A stretch of 64,000 nt of DNA from Azadirachta indica (Eukaryota > Streptophyta > Magnoliopsida > Sapindales > Meliaceae), in contig CM040441.1 in assembly GCA_022749755.1 (NCBI GenBank), positions 23,623,475 through 23,687,474 on the forward strand, given 5' to 3'. A program made the position numbers and the translations under genes. Positions 24,101 through 37,309 of the stretch are shown in pieces. Positions within the stretch are counted from its first letter, which is position 1, and every line of letters begins with the position of its first letter. The notes beneath the pieces are model-generated. The model searched no databases. It was not told where the DNA came from and worked only from the letters and a program-made list of their open reading frames with translations.

Positions 24101-25089
24101 GTGTACATAGCATGTGTAGATTCATGTGGTTACATCTTGAACAATTTATTATCTAGTGAATCTACTAATCTTGAATTCTTTGACTTGACTAATTCCCTTA
24201 TAGACTACAATAGTGTTTATTTTTTTTATTCGAACTCTAAACATAACTAAAATTTGAATTAAAATGAAATCTAAATATGAATAATATGAGCTTTTTTATT
24301 TTAAAACATCTGAAAATAAATATTATGTTGTTTATTTTGATAAAATAAAAAAAAGTATATATACCTTTTTAAATCAATAATTTTGATTATATTAATATTA
24401 TAATTGATAAAAAGTTCATAAAAATGAAATAAAAATTATAAGTCATACTGTAATATAGTTATGATTAGGTAAATATACAAATTTGTTACCATAATTAAGT
24501 ATAAAATAAGTAAAATTGAAAAGATAAGCAAAGAGGATCTACAATAAAAAAGAAATACGTCAAAAATAGTTAATCAAAATTTTAATTAGTAAATAAATTA
24601 ATAAAATAATAATACTTTTGGAAAATAAAAATATTAAATAACTCAAATATTTGCTCATTCAGATTTAAGTAAAAAAATTTTAACTTAATTATATTTATAT
24701 GTTTTTAACAAATATTCAAATGCAAGGTAAAAAACAAACGACTCTTAAACATTTGAATAATTATATTTTAACTTCAACTAAAAAAAAAAAAACAACCCCT
24801 ACTTTTAATGCATGCCAAATTTCATAGGTGATTTCACAATGGGAAATCCTACGAAATTCCTTTTTACCTACAGCACCATAGAGAGCATTGATTGCTTTAG
24901 TATTGATGGAGACACCTCTTTTATCAACTTTATCCCACTCAACTCTAGGCTTAGATACTTTCTCCTCTTTTCCATTTAGCCTTGTGCAGAATTGTTCCTA
25001 TTAAAAAATGGTGAATAGATGTTGATTGTCTATCAAAATTTCCTAGGATAACCTTGGTCTCTCTTAGACGTTTAAGTCTTATTCAAGAG
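21119..25089 (-). pseudogene. copia-B (Sire-like) gag-pol pseudogene, RT deleted
   Basis: Minus-strand Ty1/copia polyprotein, read downwards from about 25000. A UBN2-type gag (EITYEIWHALKV, then a MITE-like insert, then GISQVKEFKISRLVDS and AIKEAKDLNTLSLDDLIGSF) runs to about 23790. The zinc knuckle is at about 23640-23690, where the second Cys codon is TGA (CYE*NKPGH...C). A Lys/Glu-rich spacer follows (23117-23599). The protease reads WFLDNGCSRHMT, with Asn for Ser in DSG (about 22930). Then come the gag-pre-integrase segment and the integrase HHCC region (MVWHRRLGHVSMDLISKIL, 22345-22536). The integrase core (MDLFGPSRIVSQGGKHYVFV, 22036-22335) and its C-terminal part run to about 21510. 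The text then jumps to the RNase H end (about 21500-21125), so reverse transcriptase is missing. Confidence 0.88.
24218..24795. mobile_element. MITE-like insertion in copia-B gag
   Basis: About 575 bp of very AT-rich non-coding DNA splits the gag frame between IWHALKV and GISQVKEF, which are adjacent in related copia gag proteins. The two ends look like diverged inverted repeats with T-rich tracts ('tagtgtttattttttttatt' versus 'taggggttgttttttttttt' when reversed). A short 'tac' occurs on both sides. The class is not settled (hAT-like by style). Confidence 0.5.
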
Positions 25090-25090
25090 A

Positions 25091-25107
25091 ACCAAGCTCT
25101 GATACCA
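25091..25107 (-). other. primer-binding site of copia-B
   Basis: The reverse complement reads TGGTATCAGAGCTTGGT, the canonical initiator-Met-tRNA primer site. It marks the boundary between the 5' LTR (higher coordinates) and gag. Confidence 0.88.
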
Positions 25108-25114
25108 ATTAAAA

Positions 25115-26240
25115 TGCTAAAATGCAACCTAAGAGGGGTGAATTAGGTTTCTAAAAATAATTACAAGAAAATCAAACTTTTTCAACACAACCACAATATA
25201 CCAATATGCAAAAATAAAGGATAAGAGACTAAGAAGATCAAGCACACCAAATTTATAGTGGTTTGGCATAAACTTGTCTACATCCACTCCTTCAAGTTCA
25301 CCTTGAAGACTTCACTATAAACAAGCCTTGAGTACCCAAGACTTCAAAGACACCAAAGAAGATTTTTAGCTCTTCTTCAAACCTTACAAGTGATTTCACT
25401 CCCCCAATCATTCAATCTCACTTAATCCTAAGTGAAAGGCCCACTTCTTTGACTTATTTTAAAGCAGTACAAGAATAACACAAAGTTTTACACTTGCAAA
25501 TGATTATAAATGAGAAAGCAAGGTGTGTATAATGTTGAATTGGCAATGTGTAAGCTTAAGATATGATTTTCAAGCTAAAAAATATTTGTAAGCTTTTAAG
25601 GTTTAGACAAAATGCTAAAAATTGTGCTTCAAGGGGTGAAATGACTCAATATATAGTTAAGCTTACAAAAAAAAAAAAAAAACTAGCCGTTTGACACATT
25701 AAAGTTCAAAAATCAAGTCAATTTAGTCGACTGTTAGAGTAAATTCAGTTGACTAGTATGATGGGTAAAATATCCAATATTTTGGTGAATCGAAATAAGC
25801 TTTTAGGTCAATTCAATGGCCTAGTTCTATCTACTGAATATTCTAATACAATTGATCAAATTGAAACATTATTCCATTTCAACTATTTTATTTTTTGATT
25901 CAAGTGAACTAGTTTAGTCCAATTCAGTGAACTAGTTCAGTTTAAGAGCCTGGTTCACTATAGTGAACTTTTTTTTTAAAAGTTTGCAGTTTAGTCCTTT
26001 TTTTAGCTTTAAAAGTCTTGCAATTTAGTCCCTTTTTCATTTCACAATAGTTTGTACTTTGATTTGGTTTTGTAGTTTTAAAAACTTGTATTTCCAATCC
26101 ACAAAAGAAATTTTAAAGTAATAAGTTTTGGCAAATCGAATTTCGTAGAAACATATTTGTAGGAAAATATGAGCTTACACAATGACTACAAACATCAACA
26201 CACACAAGCATACATAAAGAGATATACAATGAATACACCA
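25115..26240 (-). repeat. 5' LTR of copia-B (approximate outer end)
   Basis: The non-coding region starting TGCTAAAATGC next to the primer site extends about 1.1 kb. It contains repeated 'tttagtccttttttt'-type tracts, which also occur in the copia-D region at 57.7-58.3 kb. LTRs of Sire-type elements are usually near this length. The outer boundary near 26240 is a guess because the 3' LTR is not in the window. Confidence 0.6.
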
Positions 26241-26346
26241 AACTTATTTTAAGCTGTTAAAATTTATAAATGTTAAATAATTAAATTATGGGTATTATTA
26301 ACAAATAAAACATTTAATTCATTTACACAATTTGTTATTCATATTT

Positions 26347-27010
26347 GATGAGTGAGTATTTTACTCACAAACTAACTACATTCGAGCTTAAATATTTGTG
26401 ACGAAAAGTTGTGTGTAGAAATGAAAAAAAGTATAATTAAGGAGAAGTTGGTGTAAATTGAGCTAAAGGAGTATAAAACATATCATTGACTGCCATTATT
26501 GACATCTAAGTATGGGTTACAAAATGAATCATAACTTCATTTACAAAACTTGAAATTCCATTTTGATTCTTATATTCAAAACTAGATGTCTAGAGTTTTT
26601 TAACGATATATTATTTGCATATCATATTTAACTTATGGTATGTGCAGTGATTCAAATAACATTGGTTAAGTGTGGAAAATACCATTAGGCAACAAGGGGG
26701 TGCTGCATCTGTGCTTCACAATCTGTATTTTGCACCCCAAAACAACAAGTGGCGTACGATTATGCCAACCAAACGCATGTTCATGTTATTGTTCTATAGA
26801 CTTGATGTAGCTTTTCAAAATTATGTTTGATCAATTGGCATGTTATTAATGTTAGTATGATTTGATTTACTTGTATTTACCTATGCTTAATGCTTCTAGT
26901 TTGTTGATTGATGAATTAGTTGATCGATGATGAATAAATTGATGCCTAAGAGAAATTAATTTATTTATTGGATTAAGGAAATACAATTTAGGTAGTTGTG
27001 AGACTGTAGA
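26347..27010 (+). repeat. dispersed repeat, copy 2
   Basis: Collinear with blocks in 10099-11180, with the central part shortened. It ends about where the DUF1985-like reading of MULE-1 begins, so it may have replaced the left end of that MULE. Confidence 0.6.
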
Positions 27011-27024
27011 TTAGGTTTTCACGT

Positions 27025-28600
27025 ATGAAGTTTGGACTAATCACTAGTTTGACATTCAGGCCTTTTCTAAGAGATATTGAAGTGCACTCTAATCGACTCC
27101 TAGACCTATATTTCAGTAATAAGACAACATACTCTTTAAATACCATTTACGATGTTTACACTAACCTTAATTTGAGCATGATAGACGATATAGACACTGT
27201 AACTGTATTTCCTGTTTAAGCGTGTGCTCATTGGTAGAGGTTCTAGATATCATTCAGATACATGGATGTTGAGCAAGGTTGATTATTTGGACCAATTTAA
27301 TTGATACCTTTGGGGTTCTATTGCTTAGAAGAGAGAATCATTGGTTTTTTGTAGTCATTTCTATTTCTTATCGTGACAACTTTTGTTCCCCCACCTTTTT
27401 AGCCCTACGGGCAATTGCATAAGAATCTCGTATCTTCCTCTAAAAAGAACTTTTTGTTCTTTGGTTATTTGTTAGGAGTCGAGCGGCAAAACAAGTACCT
27501 ATAAGCCTGCAATGGATTAAAATCAAACAAATTGCTATACTTTAGAATTAAAATAAGCCATTTTTTATTCATGTTAATGTGTCTTATGGTTGTTTTTGTA
27601 AAGTACAATATTCATATTGTTAACTTCATATTCGTTCCATTTTTTGATAGATTTGAATCTACAAGGTCATATATATAGCAGGGAGTCAATGTTCACATTG
27701 CGTATGAACGATCGACTGCCTTATATGTTGTAATGACAATCAAAGATGAAGAACATTCACTCATCGGATCTAGATAAGCTGATTTTTAGAGCTGATATAG
27801 GAGAAAATACAAGAAAAGTCAAGCCTTATTATACATAAATGCCTTGCAGTATATGCATGATGTAATACTTACCATTCTTTTCACACAACATATCAACCAA
27901 TATTTGGACATGTTGGCCTATTGGCAGATTGTTATTCTAGAGGTGGTGCCACAGGATTGGACCATTAGATCTATACATCTCTATGTAAGTTTTTCATTTG
28001 CATATCTATACACATCATTGTCCTGACATTTTTGCATCGTTTTCCAGACATTTTTGCACCTTGTACAGATGTATATTCATATAGCATTGGATGGTTATCT
28101 AGTAAGAGAGCTTGTGAAGGGCACTTTTTATCCATGAACTAACATGCAATCAATCATGGTGGGGAGACGCAGTTGATTGTAGGGACTAGGGCTTGTTGAC
28201 ACCGTGTACATTCCTATTAATGTCCAAGGTGATTATCAGGAGACATGTGCAGTTCATCTTCGAAGGTGGTAGATCATGATCTATGACTCAACACCAAATG
28301 CTTATGGAGACATCGACATGACTCTACTATAAAGCCACTGTGTGTATTACTTCTACATTTGCTATAATAGTCAAGCTTCTATATACACTGCACAGACGTG
28401 ATCAAGAATCTAGAGCCATTAACGTGCACTCGTCTATGGCATAAAGTCTCTCATCAATAGCCTATATCTAAAGATTGTGGGGTTTTTATGTGCATATTTA
28501 TATGCCTATTTAGAATTATGACGTGATTTCAATTTTGGACTCGAGGATGGACCATCTTTGAGAAGAAAGGTAATCGTGGACTTATGGAGAGGCGAATTGT
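27025..28600 (+). pseudogene. DUF1985 plus Ulp1-like (C48) peptidase pseudogene of MULE-1
   Basis: The N-terminal part (27025-27340) reads like DUF1985 of plant transposon proteins: FGLITSLTFRPF, then LLDLYF, then KVDYLDQFN.YLWGSIA in a second frame. A C48 cysteine-peptidase-like domain covers about 28195-28510. It has VYIPINVQGDYQE (28203-28245), IYDSTPNAYGDIDM and finally KDCGVFMCIF (Cys codon 28476-28478). The catalytic Cys is present. At the position where relatives have His-Trp (GDHWV) this copy has Tyr-Gln (codon 28234-28236), so the His is lost. Numerous stops and frame changes occur throughout. Such peptidase genes are known in some plant MULEs; their role is unsettled. Confidence 0.75.
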
Positions 28601-29139
28601 CATAGATTTTTTTCCATTTGTATATATTAGTGACATTGTATACTTATTCTGTTTTTTATGAATTATTAGTTTTATTTCATTTAGATAATGTTAATTTCTT
28701 TATAAACAATGTTTGTGATTTCAATTAATCACCCAAATTTACACAAGAATATAATATGTGGTAATAAAATGTTTAGATTAATTGAATTTATATGTACAAT
28801 ATCACATTGGTTTCACTCAATCAAACTTGTTTTTCGGCTACGAATGAATGGAAAATTTAGTCAATTAATTGGACATTAAACAATTTAACTTCAAGTAATG
28901 TCAATATTATAATATGGATACCATTGGAGTAGCATATAATAACAAAGAGTAATGAGTAGAATATCAAATACAAATGCAATGTATAAATATGAAACATGAA
29001 TCCAACAATTATCTATTCATAATCAATGTATTACTGACAATAAGTGAGCTTACAAATTAAGTTATGAATGTTTAAAATGGGAAAAAATACAATCAACAAA
29101 AGTTTGAATCATTGAAATAAAGCAATAGCCAATGTCACG

Positions 29140-31700
29140 ACTTAGGTGGATGGGAATTAGATTCTTGCGTGTTTGGTGATTGTGGCCAACGCCTCAACAT
29201 TGGGAACATCTCTTTGTAACCACATTTTCTCCTTTGAAAGAAATTTGTTGTTTCCTAGGTCGACTAGCAGGAATGCGTCTTCGTGGAGGCTTTACAATAA
29301 TTTTTCAAACATTCAAGGGAATTTTCTAATTAACCTCATTACCAACTAGGTGAATAAACTTTGCGTACGTATTAAAAAATGTATCAGTGGTGTAGAAGCA
29401 GAGTGAATTGTGTGCTAATCAATTATGTCTACACATGAGAAGAATGTGAGCACATGGTAAATGTTGGAGGTCAAACTGCTTGTAGCAACATGTCTTCTCT
29501 TGTATTTCAACAATTTCAGCATGCCCTTAGTCTCTTACTTCAAACTCAAACATTGACACAGGATAGACGATTATGGTACGCGATAACTCAATATGGTCAT
29601 TGACATTCACTTGTGCCTTTTCAATCCAATATTCATCTCTTACGATAGCCAACTTTCTACATTCATAAAACCATTTTTGGATCATGAACTTTATAGACTC
29701 CTTCAACTAAATGATGGAAGGAGATCATGCATGTGTAAACAACGAATTCATATTTTCAGCGATGTTCGTGGTCACCATATCATATTACTGAGATAGAAAA
29801 CATAATCTTGCCCACATCATCCTCTAAGTAATTTCTTGCCTTCAAATGCATTAACCTCAAACTATGCATATATTCATTGAACTTGTTTTACTTATACGCA
29901 TGTGCAGCATTTAAGTATGTTTGCACGAACGTATCTATCTTCTCGAATCAGATTTTGTACTTCAATTTCAGATTACTGCATATGTGGTAAGTGCAAAACC
30001 CGCGATTGGTATATGGAAAAACTGTGCGAATACCTTTCTTAATGTTGTTGTGTCGATTTAAGATGAATACTAAATTGTCCACTGGCCCAATAACATCTTG
30101 TAGCTTCAAAAAAAAAACCATTCCCATGAGGTATCATTCTCGAAATCGACAACACCATAGGCTATATAGAATATATTTGTTCATTTTCATCTTTTGCGAC
30201 TACCACGAACAATGTCCCTCGACATCTTTCTTTTAGAAATGTATTGCCAATGCAATAATAGGCATTATAGTATTTGAATATATGGCCTGAACGCCATGAA
30301 AAAAAATATGAAGTTATCATCATCATCTTTTTTAATCGCAGTTATTGCTTTGAGATTTTTAGTCTATAACGCGTGATAGTACTATAGGAATGCCTTGAGT
30401 GACTCGACTAGTTCTCTGGAGACAAGCTCATTGCCTTTTCCTTAATACGCCAAGTCTTTGAGTACGATAAATGAATTCTGTATTCTTTCTAAATATCATC
30501 TCAAATATTTCTTGAAGTGCAAATGTGGCTATCATCGTGAAACTTATCGTTGATTAATCACCTAATTAGCCAAGTGCTTACTTATCGGTAACCATAAGGC
30601 AGCTGCTCATTTTGACAAGTATGAACCATGTCAATATACATAACTCAAAAATAAGCATTGTTGTTGTTTTTAATTACCTTGATATGCCATTTATATTCAT
30701 CGAGATTGTACTTCACCAAAAAATAATGTTTATCTTACTTAAAGTGGTTCTTCAAGGTTATTACACTTAACTTATCCTACAGTTCCCCCATTATACAAAA
30801 AATCTAGTTAATGCACACATCACCCGATTCGAAACTTGAACATGCATGGGTTGACATGGTTATGGATGGTGAAATAGGTGGCAGAAACCAAAAGTATTGA
30901 CTTTGGCTTGATGGCGATAGAGCTATCATTGAGCTACTTTTGTACGCTTCACCAATGCCAACATCTTCTGCAGTTTCATCTTCATCATCATTTGCAACAT
31001 TTCTACGTTCACACTAAAAAGGAAATTGAGTGCTTACAAAGTCTTGCTAACTTATGTGATACTCATGGGCTATTATGATACTTGTATGTATGTTCTATAT
31101 TATAACGAGGGGAAAAGCCTCCCTTAAGAGTGGTCTCGTCACCTGCTTCTTGAGAAGCATAATAAACAGCAATTAGTGTGCCTTGACTGTGTACTAAAAC
31201 TATATTGACATTGTAGGAATTGTATTGCTTACATGATTGCTTCTAATGGACGACCTTAACGATGGCACAAAAACTCCACTAATGTTGTGATGTTGGAAAA
31301 GTTTGCCTTGGTATTTTCTATCGTCCCCACGTGTTCTATGGTAAGGTAAAGAATACAAAGGCCACACAAACTAGAAACATAGGCTGAATTGTTGAGACTG
31401 ACAACAATCAAAATCTTAGATTCTGTGTTAATATTTATCGCAATCATAAGCCTATCCAAACATTTTATACTTTCAACAAAGTAGCTTTCTTCCTAATAGT
31501 GAACTTAACAAGATTAATTTCATACGATATTTATAATATCTATATAAATTGTTCATAAGTTATGTTCAAACCCATACAAATTGGCATGCTATCTCCACTA
31601 ACACATTTATCGCCGCCATCTAAAGATTTTTCCATAAACCTCCAAACCGAGTCTGAATTGTTATCAGCATTGGCCCAGCCATAAGTGCATCAAAATGCAA
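29140..31700 (-). pseudogene. MULE transposase pseudogene of MULE-1
   Basis: Reading down the minus strand, an N-terminal piece (MPICMGLNITYEQF, about 31590) is followed by a zinc-binding/DNA-binding region near 30800-30450 (VKYNLDEYKWHIKVIK, HTCQNEQLP). The MULE DDE domain is at about 30330-29880, with NTFLKERCRGTLFVV, then FENDTSWEWFFLKLQDVIG and IRTVFPYTNRGFCTYHMQ. A SWIM-type finger (CCYKQFDLQHLPCAH) lies near 29460. Stops and frame changes are frequent, so the protein cannot be made intact. Full-length relatives are about 700-800 residues. It converges on the Ulp1-like gene. Confidence 0.8.
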
Positions 31701-32334
31701 AAAGATATGTTTTTTTCTAGAAAAAAACACATTGCAATACAATTAAGAATTAACAGGAGACACTGTCAAACTCTTAACCAAGTTTCGAGTAAGCTGACTT
31801 TATCACCTTACTCGAAACACACATTTGAATTTACCAAATCGTCTTTAACTCCCTATTTTTCTCTCACAACCACATTTTCTCTCCTAACTTAGCATCAAGT
31901 ACATTCTAATGTTAAACCAAACCATATTAACAACCTTAACCATTAAATTGCTCAATTAAAACATCTCCAATGTACAAACTCATTTGCGTATGTTAAATTA
32001 AGAAAAATGAAAGTAGTTACACACTAACCTTTGTACACAACTTCTAATTTTCTTGAATACCCACTTTTTCTCTAGAATAATGAGTAATAATAAACAATCA
32101 TGTGTAGAGGTTTTGAGACTTTCGGTTTTTGAGATTTTGAAGCTCCAAGGTGAAGGAATAGAGAAGAAGAAAGTGAAGAGAGAAGATTTTTGTGTTTTAT
32201 AGGTGATTTTGTAGCACGGTAAAAACAAGACATTTTTTACCTAAATGCCAACAGTGGCATTTTTTATTAAGTTTTTCTTACCATGGCAAAAATGAATTTT
32301 TGCCCTCAAATGAGGGCATTTTCAATTATTTCCC

Positions 32335-34888
32335 TTTTTTTAATTATGATAGTTGATGGGTTGCTACTTTTTTTTTTTTATTGTGATAGTTGATGGGTTG
32401 TTGACTTTTTTTAATTTTTTTGATGATTGGAATAGAACATATCTATTGCTATTGTTTATCGTTTATTTTTTAAAAAAGCCTAAAATAGTTGCATGTTTGG
32501 TTTTTATTTTTTTGGGCTATTATTTTATTTTTAGAGTAATATTATTTTTTAAGTTGCTAGGTTGTTGGCCTATATATTGTTTAAAAAATTCAAAATGAAG
32601 AAAAACTTGAAACATGATATGCGAAGCCTAAATTCTAATTCTCATAAGTGATAACTCTAATCTAGGCTTTAGAAGCCCAAATTTATAAGCCCAGGCCAAT
32701 AAAATCCAGGTCCAAATCTGAGCTCGGGCTTTAATAATTTATACTGGGTTTGAGTTGTTAAAAACTCAGTCCAAACTCAAAAATTTGCCAATCCTATTTA
32801 TACACACTTAAAATTTAAATTGTGATAATTTAAATTTTGATGATTAGAAATGTGTGTTGAACTTGATACACACTATAGACGATTTGAATGGTTTGGTATT
32901 AATTGTTGGGTTATATATTTGTTAATTTAATTTTTGAAAATCCTTATTCGACCCCTCTTGGGTTGCCTAGTTGTAATTTCAACTATTATTAAAATTTTAA
33001 TAGCTAAAATTTAGTATAAGTTGTAGTTTAAAATGTTGCAACATATAATGTTATATTTATTTTTTGTTTAAATAGATTTATTATTTTAATACCAAAGTTT
33101 TCATTAAAATTATACCACCTTTCACTTATGTTTTAATTTTTCTTGATTGTCGTGAATATTCTTTTTGAAGAAGTACTAGCAAATTTACCATGTAAGTTCT
33201 ATACAAAATCTTTACACCAAATTATTTAATTTGATTCAATTTTTTATTAGAAATATTACAGTTTAACGTTCAATAAAATCATTATTTTAAGCTCTAATAA
33301 ATTGATTTTGAAACATACAACTTAGGCTTTGTACCATTAATTTTTTGTCATCTCTCTTCATAGTAATCTATCTAGGCCAAATAACCAAAAAACATATTAG
33401 TATAAAATTATTAAAAATTCTCATTTACAATAATAAATATTTTATTGTCCTTTCCTATCTCAGTTGTAACCTTTATATTTTCAATGAACCTCTTGACTCT
33501 TATTATCATTAAATTCTTGTTAATTTAATTGTTTTCACTTTTTTAAATTTTATACATCTTTTTTTTTAAATACATTTTATACGTCTTAGTTTCTCTTATT
33601 TTTTATTCATATAATTTTCAATTTAATCTATTTCATTTTGTTTCAACAATAATTTTAAATTAAACAAAATTTGTCATTTAATTTTCTTATTTTCATATGT
33701 TTTTTCTATGCCTTTATCGTTATCATAATTCAATAAATATTCGAATTCCAAATATCCAACTAAAAAATTCTTATCCCATCAATTTGTTGAGTGATCCTAC
33801 AAGCTTGTTCCTATATCAAAGTTAGATATCAACAATTATAAAAACAAATAAAACAAAATAATAACCACAATATACCACATGTGAAAAATATACATTTGCT
33901 CTATTCCATATGCAAAATATATCCTAGAATTTGATTAAATTTAAAGGCGAAAATAATTGTGCATGATTATACATATTTATGTACATAGAGGTGCACATTC
34001 TAGAAAATACGATAGCCTTACAGTAAACCTTGATATTGACAAGATCATCTTTAGAGCTTTTATTTTGTAAATTAAATACTTAAAATCTGTTAAAATGAGT
34101 TATTAGTAGCTAGCAAATTGAATAAGATAAGAATTCTACTTAAACAAGTCTTTATATATGCATGAAAATTATAAAAATGGGTTTAAAGAAATCTCAATTA
34201 ATAAAACAACAAAACAAAAAGAGAAAATGAGTACCTATCCAATAATCTCTTTTAAATTTTTGTCCTTCAAATATATCTTGAAGGTTGTTCAGCACAACTT
34301 AACATATTGTCGAGTTAATGTACGTTCAAAGGAATCAAAATTTACATCAAACTATTAATATACTTCTAGATGATCCGCATAATATTTAGAAGATACAATT
34401 AACAATTTTATACATAATCCTCATATTGCAATATAATTCGCTATTATATTAACATATTTCAAGAAAAATAAAAAATAAAAAACTTACATCTCACAAATCT
34501 TTTTGCATGCCTCTGTATCATATTCATAATCATTAATACCAATTTCCGCATGCACATTGACCTTATAGTCTTGAAGTTAGAAATAATGAGATCACACATT
34601 ACCATGCAATGCTGTCATAATTAAAATTTTGTTTTCAACTAATACAATAATAATATATATTTAACAATAATGGAATAAAGAAAACAAAATATTAACATAA
34701 ATGGTATCTCATGTGGGAGAAGTTGCTAAGAGAATGCAAAGTGCTCATGATAAGCTTGATAACATTTCTTACGAACTTTATTTCTCACAAATGTACAAAT
34801 CAAAAGTATCATATAACATATACGTTCTTCAAATATTTCATATTAACAATTTTGATATATTAGTTAAGTAATAAAATATATATATATA
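32335..34888. other. AT-rich interval without recognised genes
   Basis: Low-complexity, very AT-rich DNA with only short hydrophobic frames caused by T-rich runs (for example 32353-32598). I see no exon, RNA gene or element terminus before 34889. Confidence 0.6.
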
Positions 34889-34960
34889 CACTACAGAAAA
34901 AAAGAAGCTTTTAGCGACAATAAAAGTTATCATAAAAAGTGGCAAAAATCATTATTTTTT
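34889..34960 (+). mobile_element. CACTA (En/Spm)-type terminus
   Basis: 'cactacagaaaaaaagaagc' followed by 'ttttagcgacaataaaa' matches the usual plant CACTA end, with its subterminal 'gcgacaataaaa...tggca' motif. The element would extend to the right. No matching TAGTG end or transposase was found in the next kilobases, so it is a truncated or solo terminus. The interval 34961-36124 is AT-rich and apparently non-coding. Confidence 0.6.
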
Positions 34961-36124
34961 TTTTTGAAGCATTATTGATAATAAATAATAATTATTTTTT
35001 GAAGCATTTACAAAATAAAAATATTTTTATTGATAAATAAGTATTCAATAATACATTAATATGTATTATATTCTTCATTTAAATTTATATAGTACTTAAT
35101 TTAAAAATATATATAATGTATATTTTAGTGACTTGTTAATACCTTAAAAAACTTTTTTAATTACATATTTATACACTTAATTTAACATCAACATTTAGAG
35201 CATGTTTAGTTTTTAATAATATAATTTAATTTTAAAATTTTGAATTTTTTAAAGATGTTTTTTTGAATTAATTCTAAAAACTTAGTAATTATATTCAAAT
35301 AAAATTTTCAACCTACCATTGAAATTTGAAATTTAAATATATTGATCTAATTTTTATTTTAAAAATATCTTCATAAATTTTATTTATTTTATAATATATA
35401 GAGTTTATATTAATTATTTATAAAAATATTTGTCTTATTTAACAAAACTTAACATATTTTTCATCGCAACACTTTTGAATACGGCTTAACTCAAAATCAT
35501 AATTTATTTTATACCCAAAACTTTACTTTTGAGTGTACTAGAAACCCTAGTTTTGATTACGATTGAACTCAAAATCCTAATTTTAAGTATCTCTTAACTC
35601 CAAACTGTAAATTAAGCCATGTGAAAAGTTAGGATTTTAGCGTGCTAAAAAGTCTAATTTTAAGCACCTGGTAAATTATGATTTTAAGTGCAACTATAAT
35701 TATGATTTCAAAATTTATCGTGCTCAAAAGTTTCGAAAATTGTTTGTGAAATGTTGTTATAAAAGTATTTTTCTCTAAGTTATGATTGTTTGATTGAAGA
35801 TGAAAAACAATTATAAAAATAGTTAAAGATGAAATTTTGGGTAAAAAGGAGGCCAAATGAGAAATTACTTGGGTTTATTCAATTTGGAAAATTAGGATTC
35901 CAAAAAATTAGGAAAATGTAAAAATTTAAAATGAAAGGTACAAAATGGCTATTTAGAGCATTTTTGTCCAAAATTTTTATGTTTAGTTAGTTTGATAAAA
36001 ATAATTGAAAAAGAATTAATTTCATAAATCTAATGCAAATTAGGGCCATTTTGAAAAATCCTCCTTTCATAATTCAAGACCTTTCTCAGAGGATTGCAAA
36101 GATGAAATCTCCAAAACTATGAAA

Positions 36125-36180
36125 GGAAATTTTCTAAAATAACCTTAAATTTTTTTGAGTTTACGTAAATAATTTCTTAT
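36125..36180 (+). repeat. MULE-2 left terminal inverted repeat
   Basis: Starts 'ggaaattttctaaaataacc' and contains 'tttttttgagttta'. It aligns over about 55 bp with the reverse complement of 43743-43798 ('ggataatttctcaaaatacc', 'ttttttgagttta'). Confidence 0.7.
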
Positions 36181-36689
36181 AAAAAAATTTTATCAAACTA
36201 GTTGAAAATATATTTTTAGACTAAATTTCCCTTAATAACCCACTTTAATTTTATTTTTACAAAAGTCAATTTTTTTTTTTACTTTACTCTTTTTTCATCA
36301 AACCAAACCATTACCTTTCAAAATCTTCACCTTTTCTTCAACAATGGCGACGTCAACTTTGAAGACGGCGACGGCGAAAGAAATCATGCAAACAAATATT
36401 ATAACCTAACTACAGTAAATAAAAACTATTGATAAGTTTTTTATAGTTTTATTTGTATTCTTTCAACACAAATGAATGAAAGAGTTTCTTGTAGTATGAT
36501 TTTTCTGAATATGAATAATGTGAACGTATTTGATTGAAATGGGAAGAAATTTTTTGGTCGAAAAATAAAGACTTTATGGAACATTGTATTGGATTTGGTG
36601 GAGACATGCTATTGAAATTGTAAGGACCTAAAAAGGAACCAATTTGTCTCGAAAATGAGTACTTTTCGAGAAAGGATAAAATAATTAAT

Positions 36690-37085
36690 TAATATATATA
36701 ATAAAATAATAATAAATAATATTATATATATTATTTAATAATAATATTAACAATAATTAATAATTATATTTTTTAATTATTCAATAATAATCAATAAAAA
36801 AAATTAATAATAATATAATGATAAATAATTAATAATAATAAATAATAGAATAATAACAATTATTAATAGAATAATAATTAATAATATGTGGGATGTAATA
36901 ATAATAATAATTTATTTATAATAATAAATAATTAATAATAATAATATGAGATGTAATAATAATGTTAATTAGTAATATTTAATAATAATAAAATAATTAA
37001 TTAGTAAAATTAATAATAATAATAAATAGTAATAGTTATAATTATTGATTATTAATAATTAATAATAATAACATTATTGCTAATT
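36690..37085. repeat. low-complexity (TAA)n/(AAT)n block
   Basis: About 400 bp made almost entirely of taa/aat/att triplets. A second block of the same kind is at about 40060-40240, on the other side of the Ulp1-like gene. Confidence 0.9.
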
Positions 37086-37309
37086 AACAATTAACATTAT
37101 TGTTACAGATATGAATTTATGAGGCAGTTTTATTTGTTGGTCATACGTTTGGGCAGATAGTGAATAGTATGATACCCTAAATTATTAATTATAGGTCAAA
37201 GAAGAAACATTTGAGGGTTGAATTAGTATAGAAAAAACTATCTAATGATGCACATGTAAAAAAATGAAGTTCATTTTCTTCTTTGAAAATTTAGTTATTT
37301 TATGACTTT

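Larger units (their letters stand above)
27020..32334. mobile_element. Mutator-like element with Ulp1 gene (MULE-1), left end missing
   Basis: A plus-strand DUF1985/Ulp1-type pseudogene and a minus-strand MULE transposase pseudogene converge on each other, as in MULE-2. The right end near 32334, read inward on the minus strand, is 'gggaaataattgaaaatgcc'. It resembles the MULE-2 terminus (GGATAATTTCTCAAAATACC). Short palindromes ('atgccaacagtggcat', 'tgccctcaaatgagggca') lie inside that end. No left terminal repeat was found. Confidence 0.7.

Noticed and set aside
32353..32598. 81-codon aromatic-rich frame
   Set aside because: Poly-T derived sequence with no homology signals.
36360..36410. 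Short GC-rich start (ATGGCGACGTC...) as a gene start
   Set aside because: The frame closes after about 20 codons and lies inside MULE-2. It may be an untranslated or first-exon remnant but cannot be supported as a gene.
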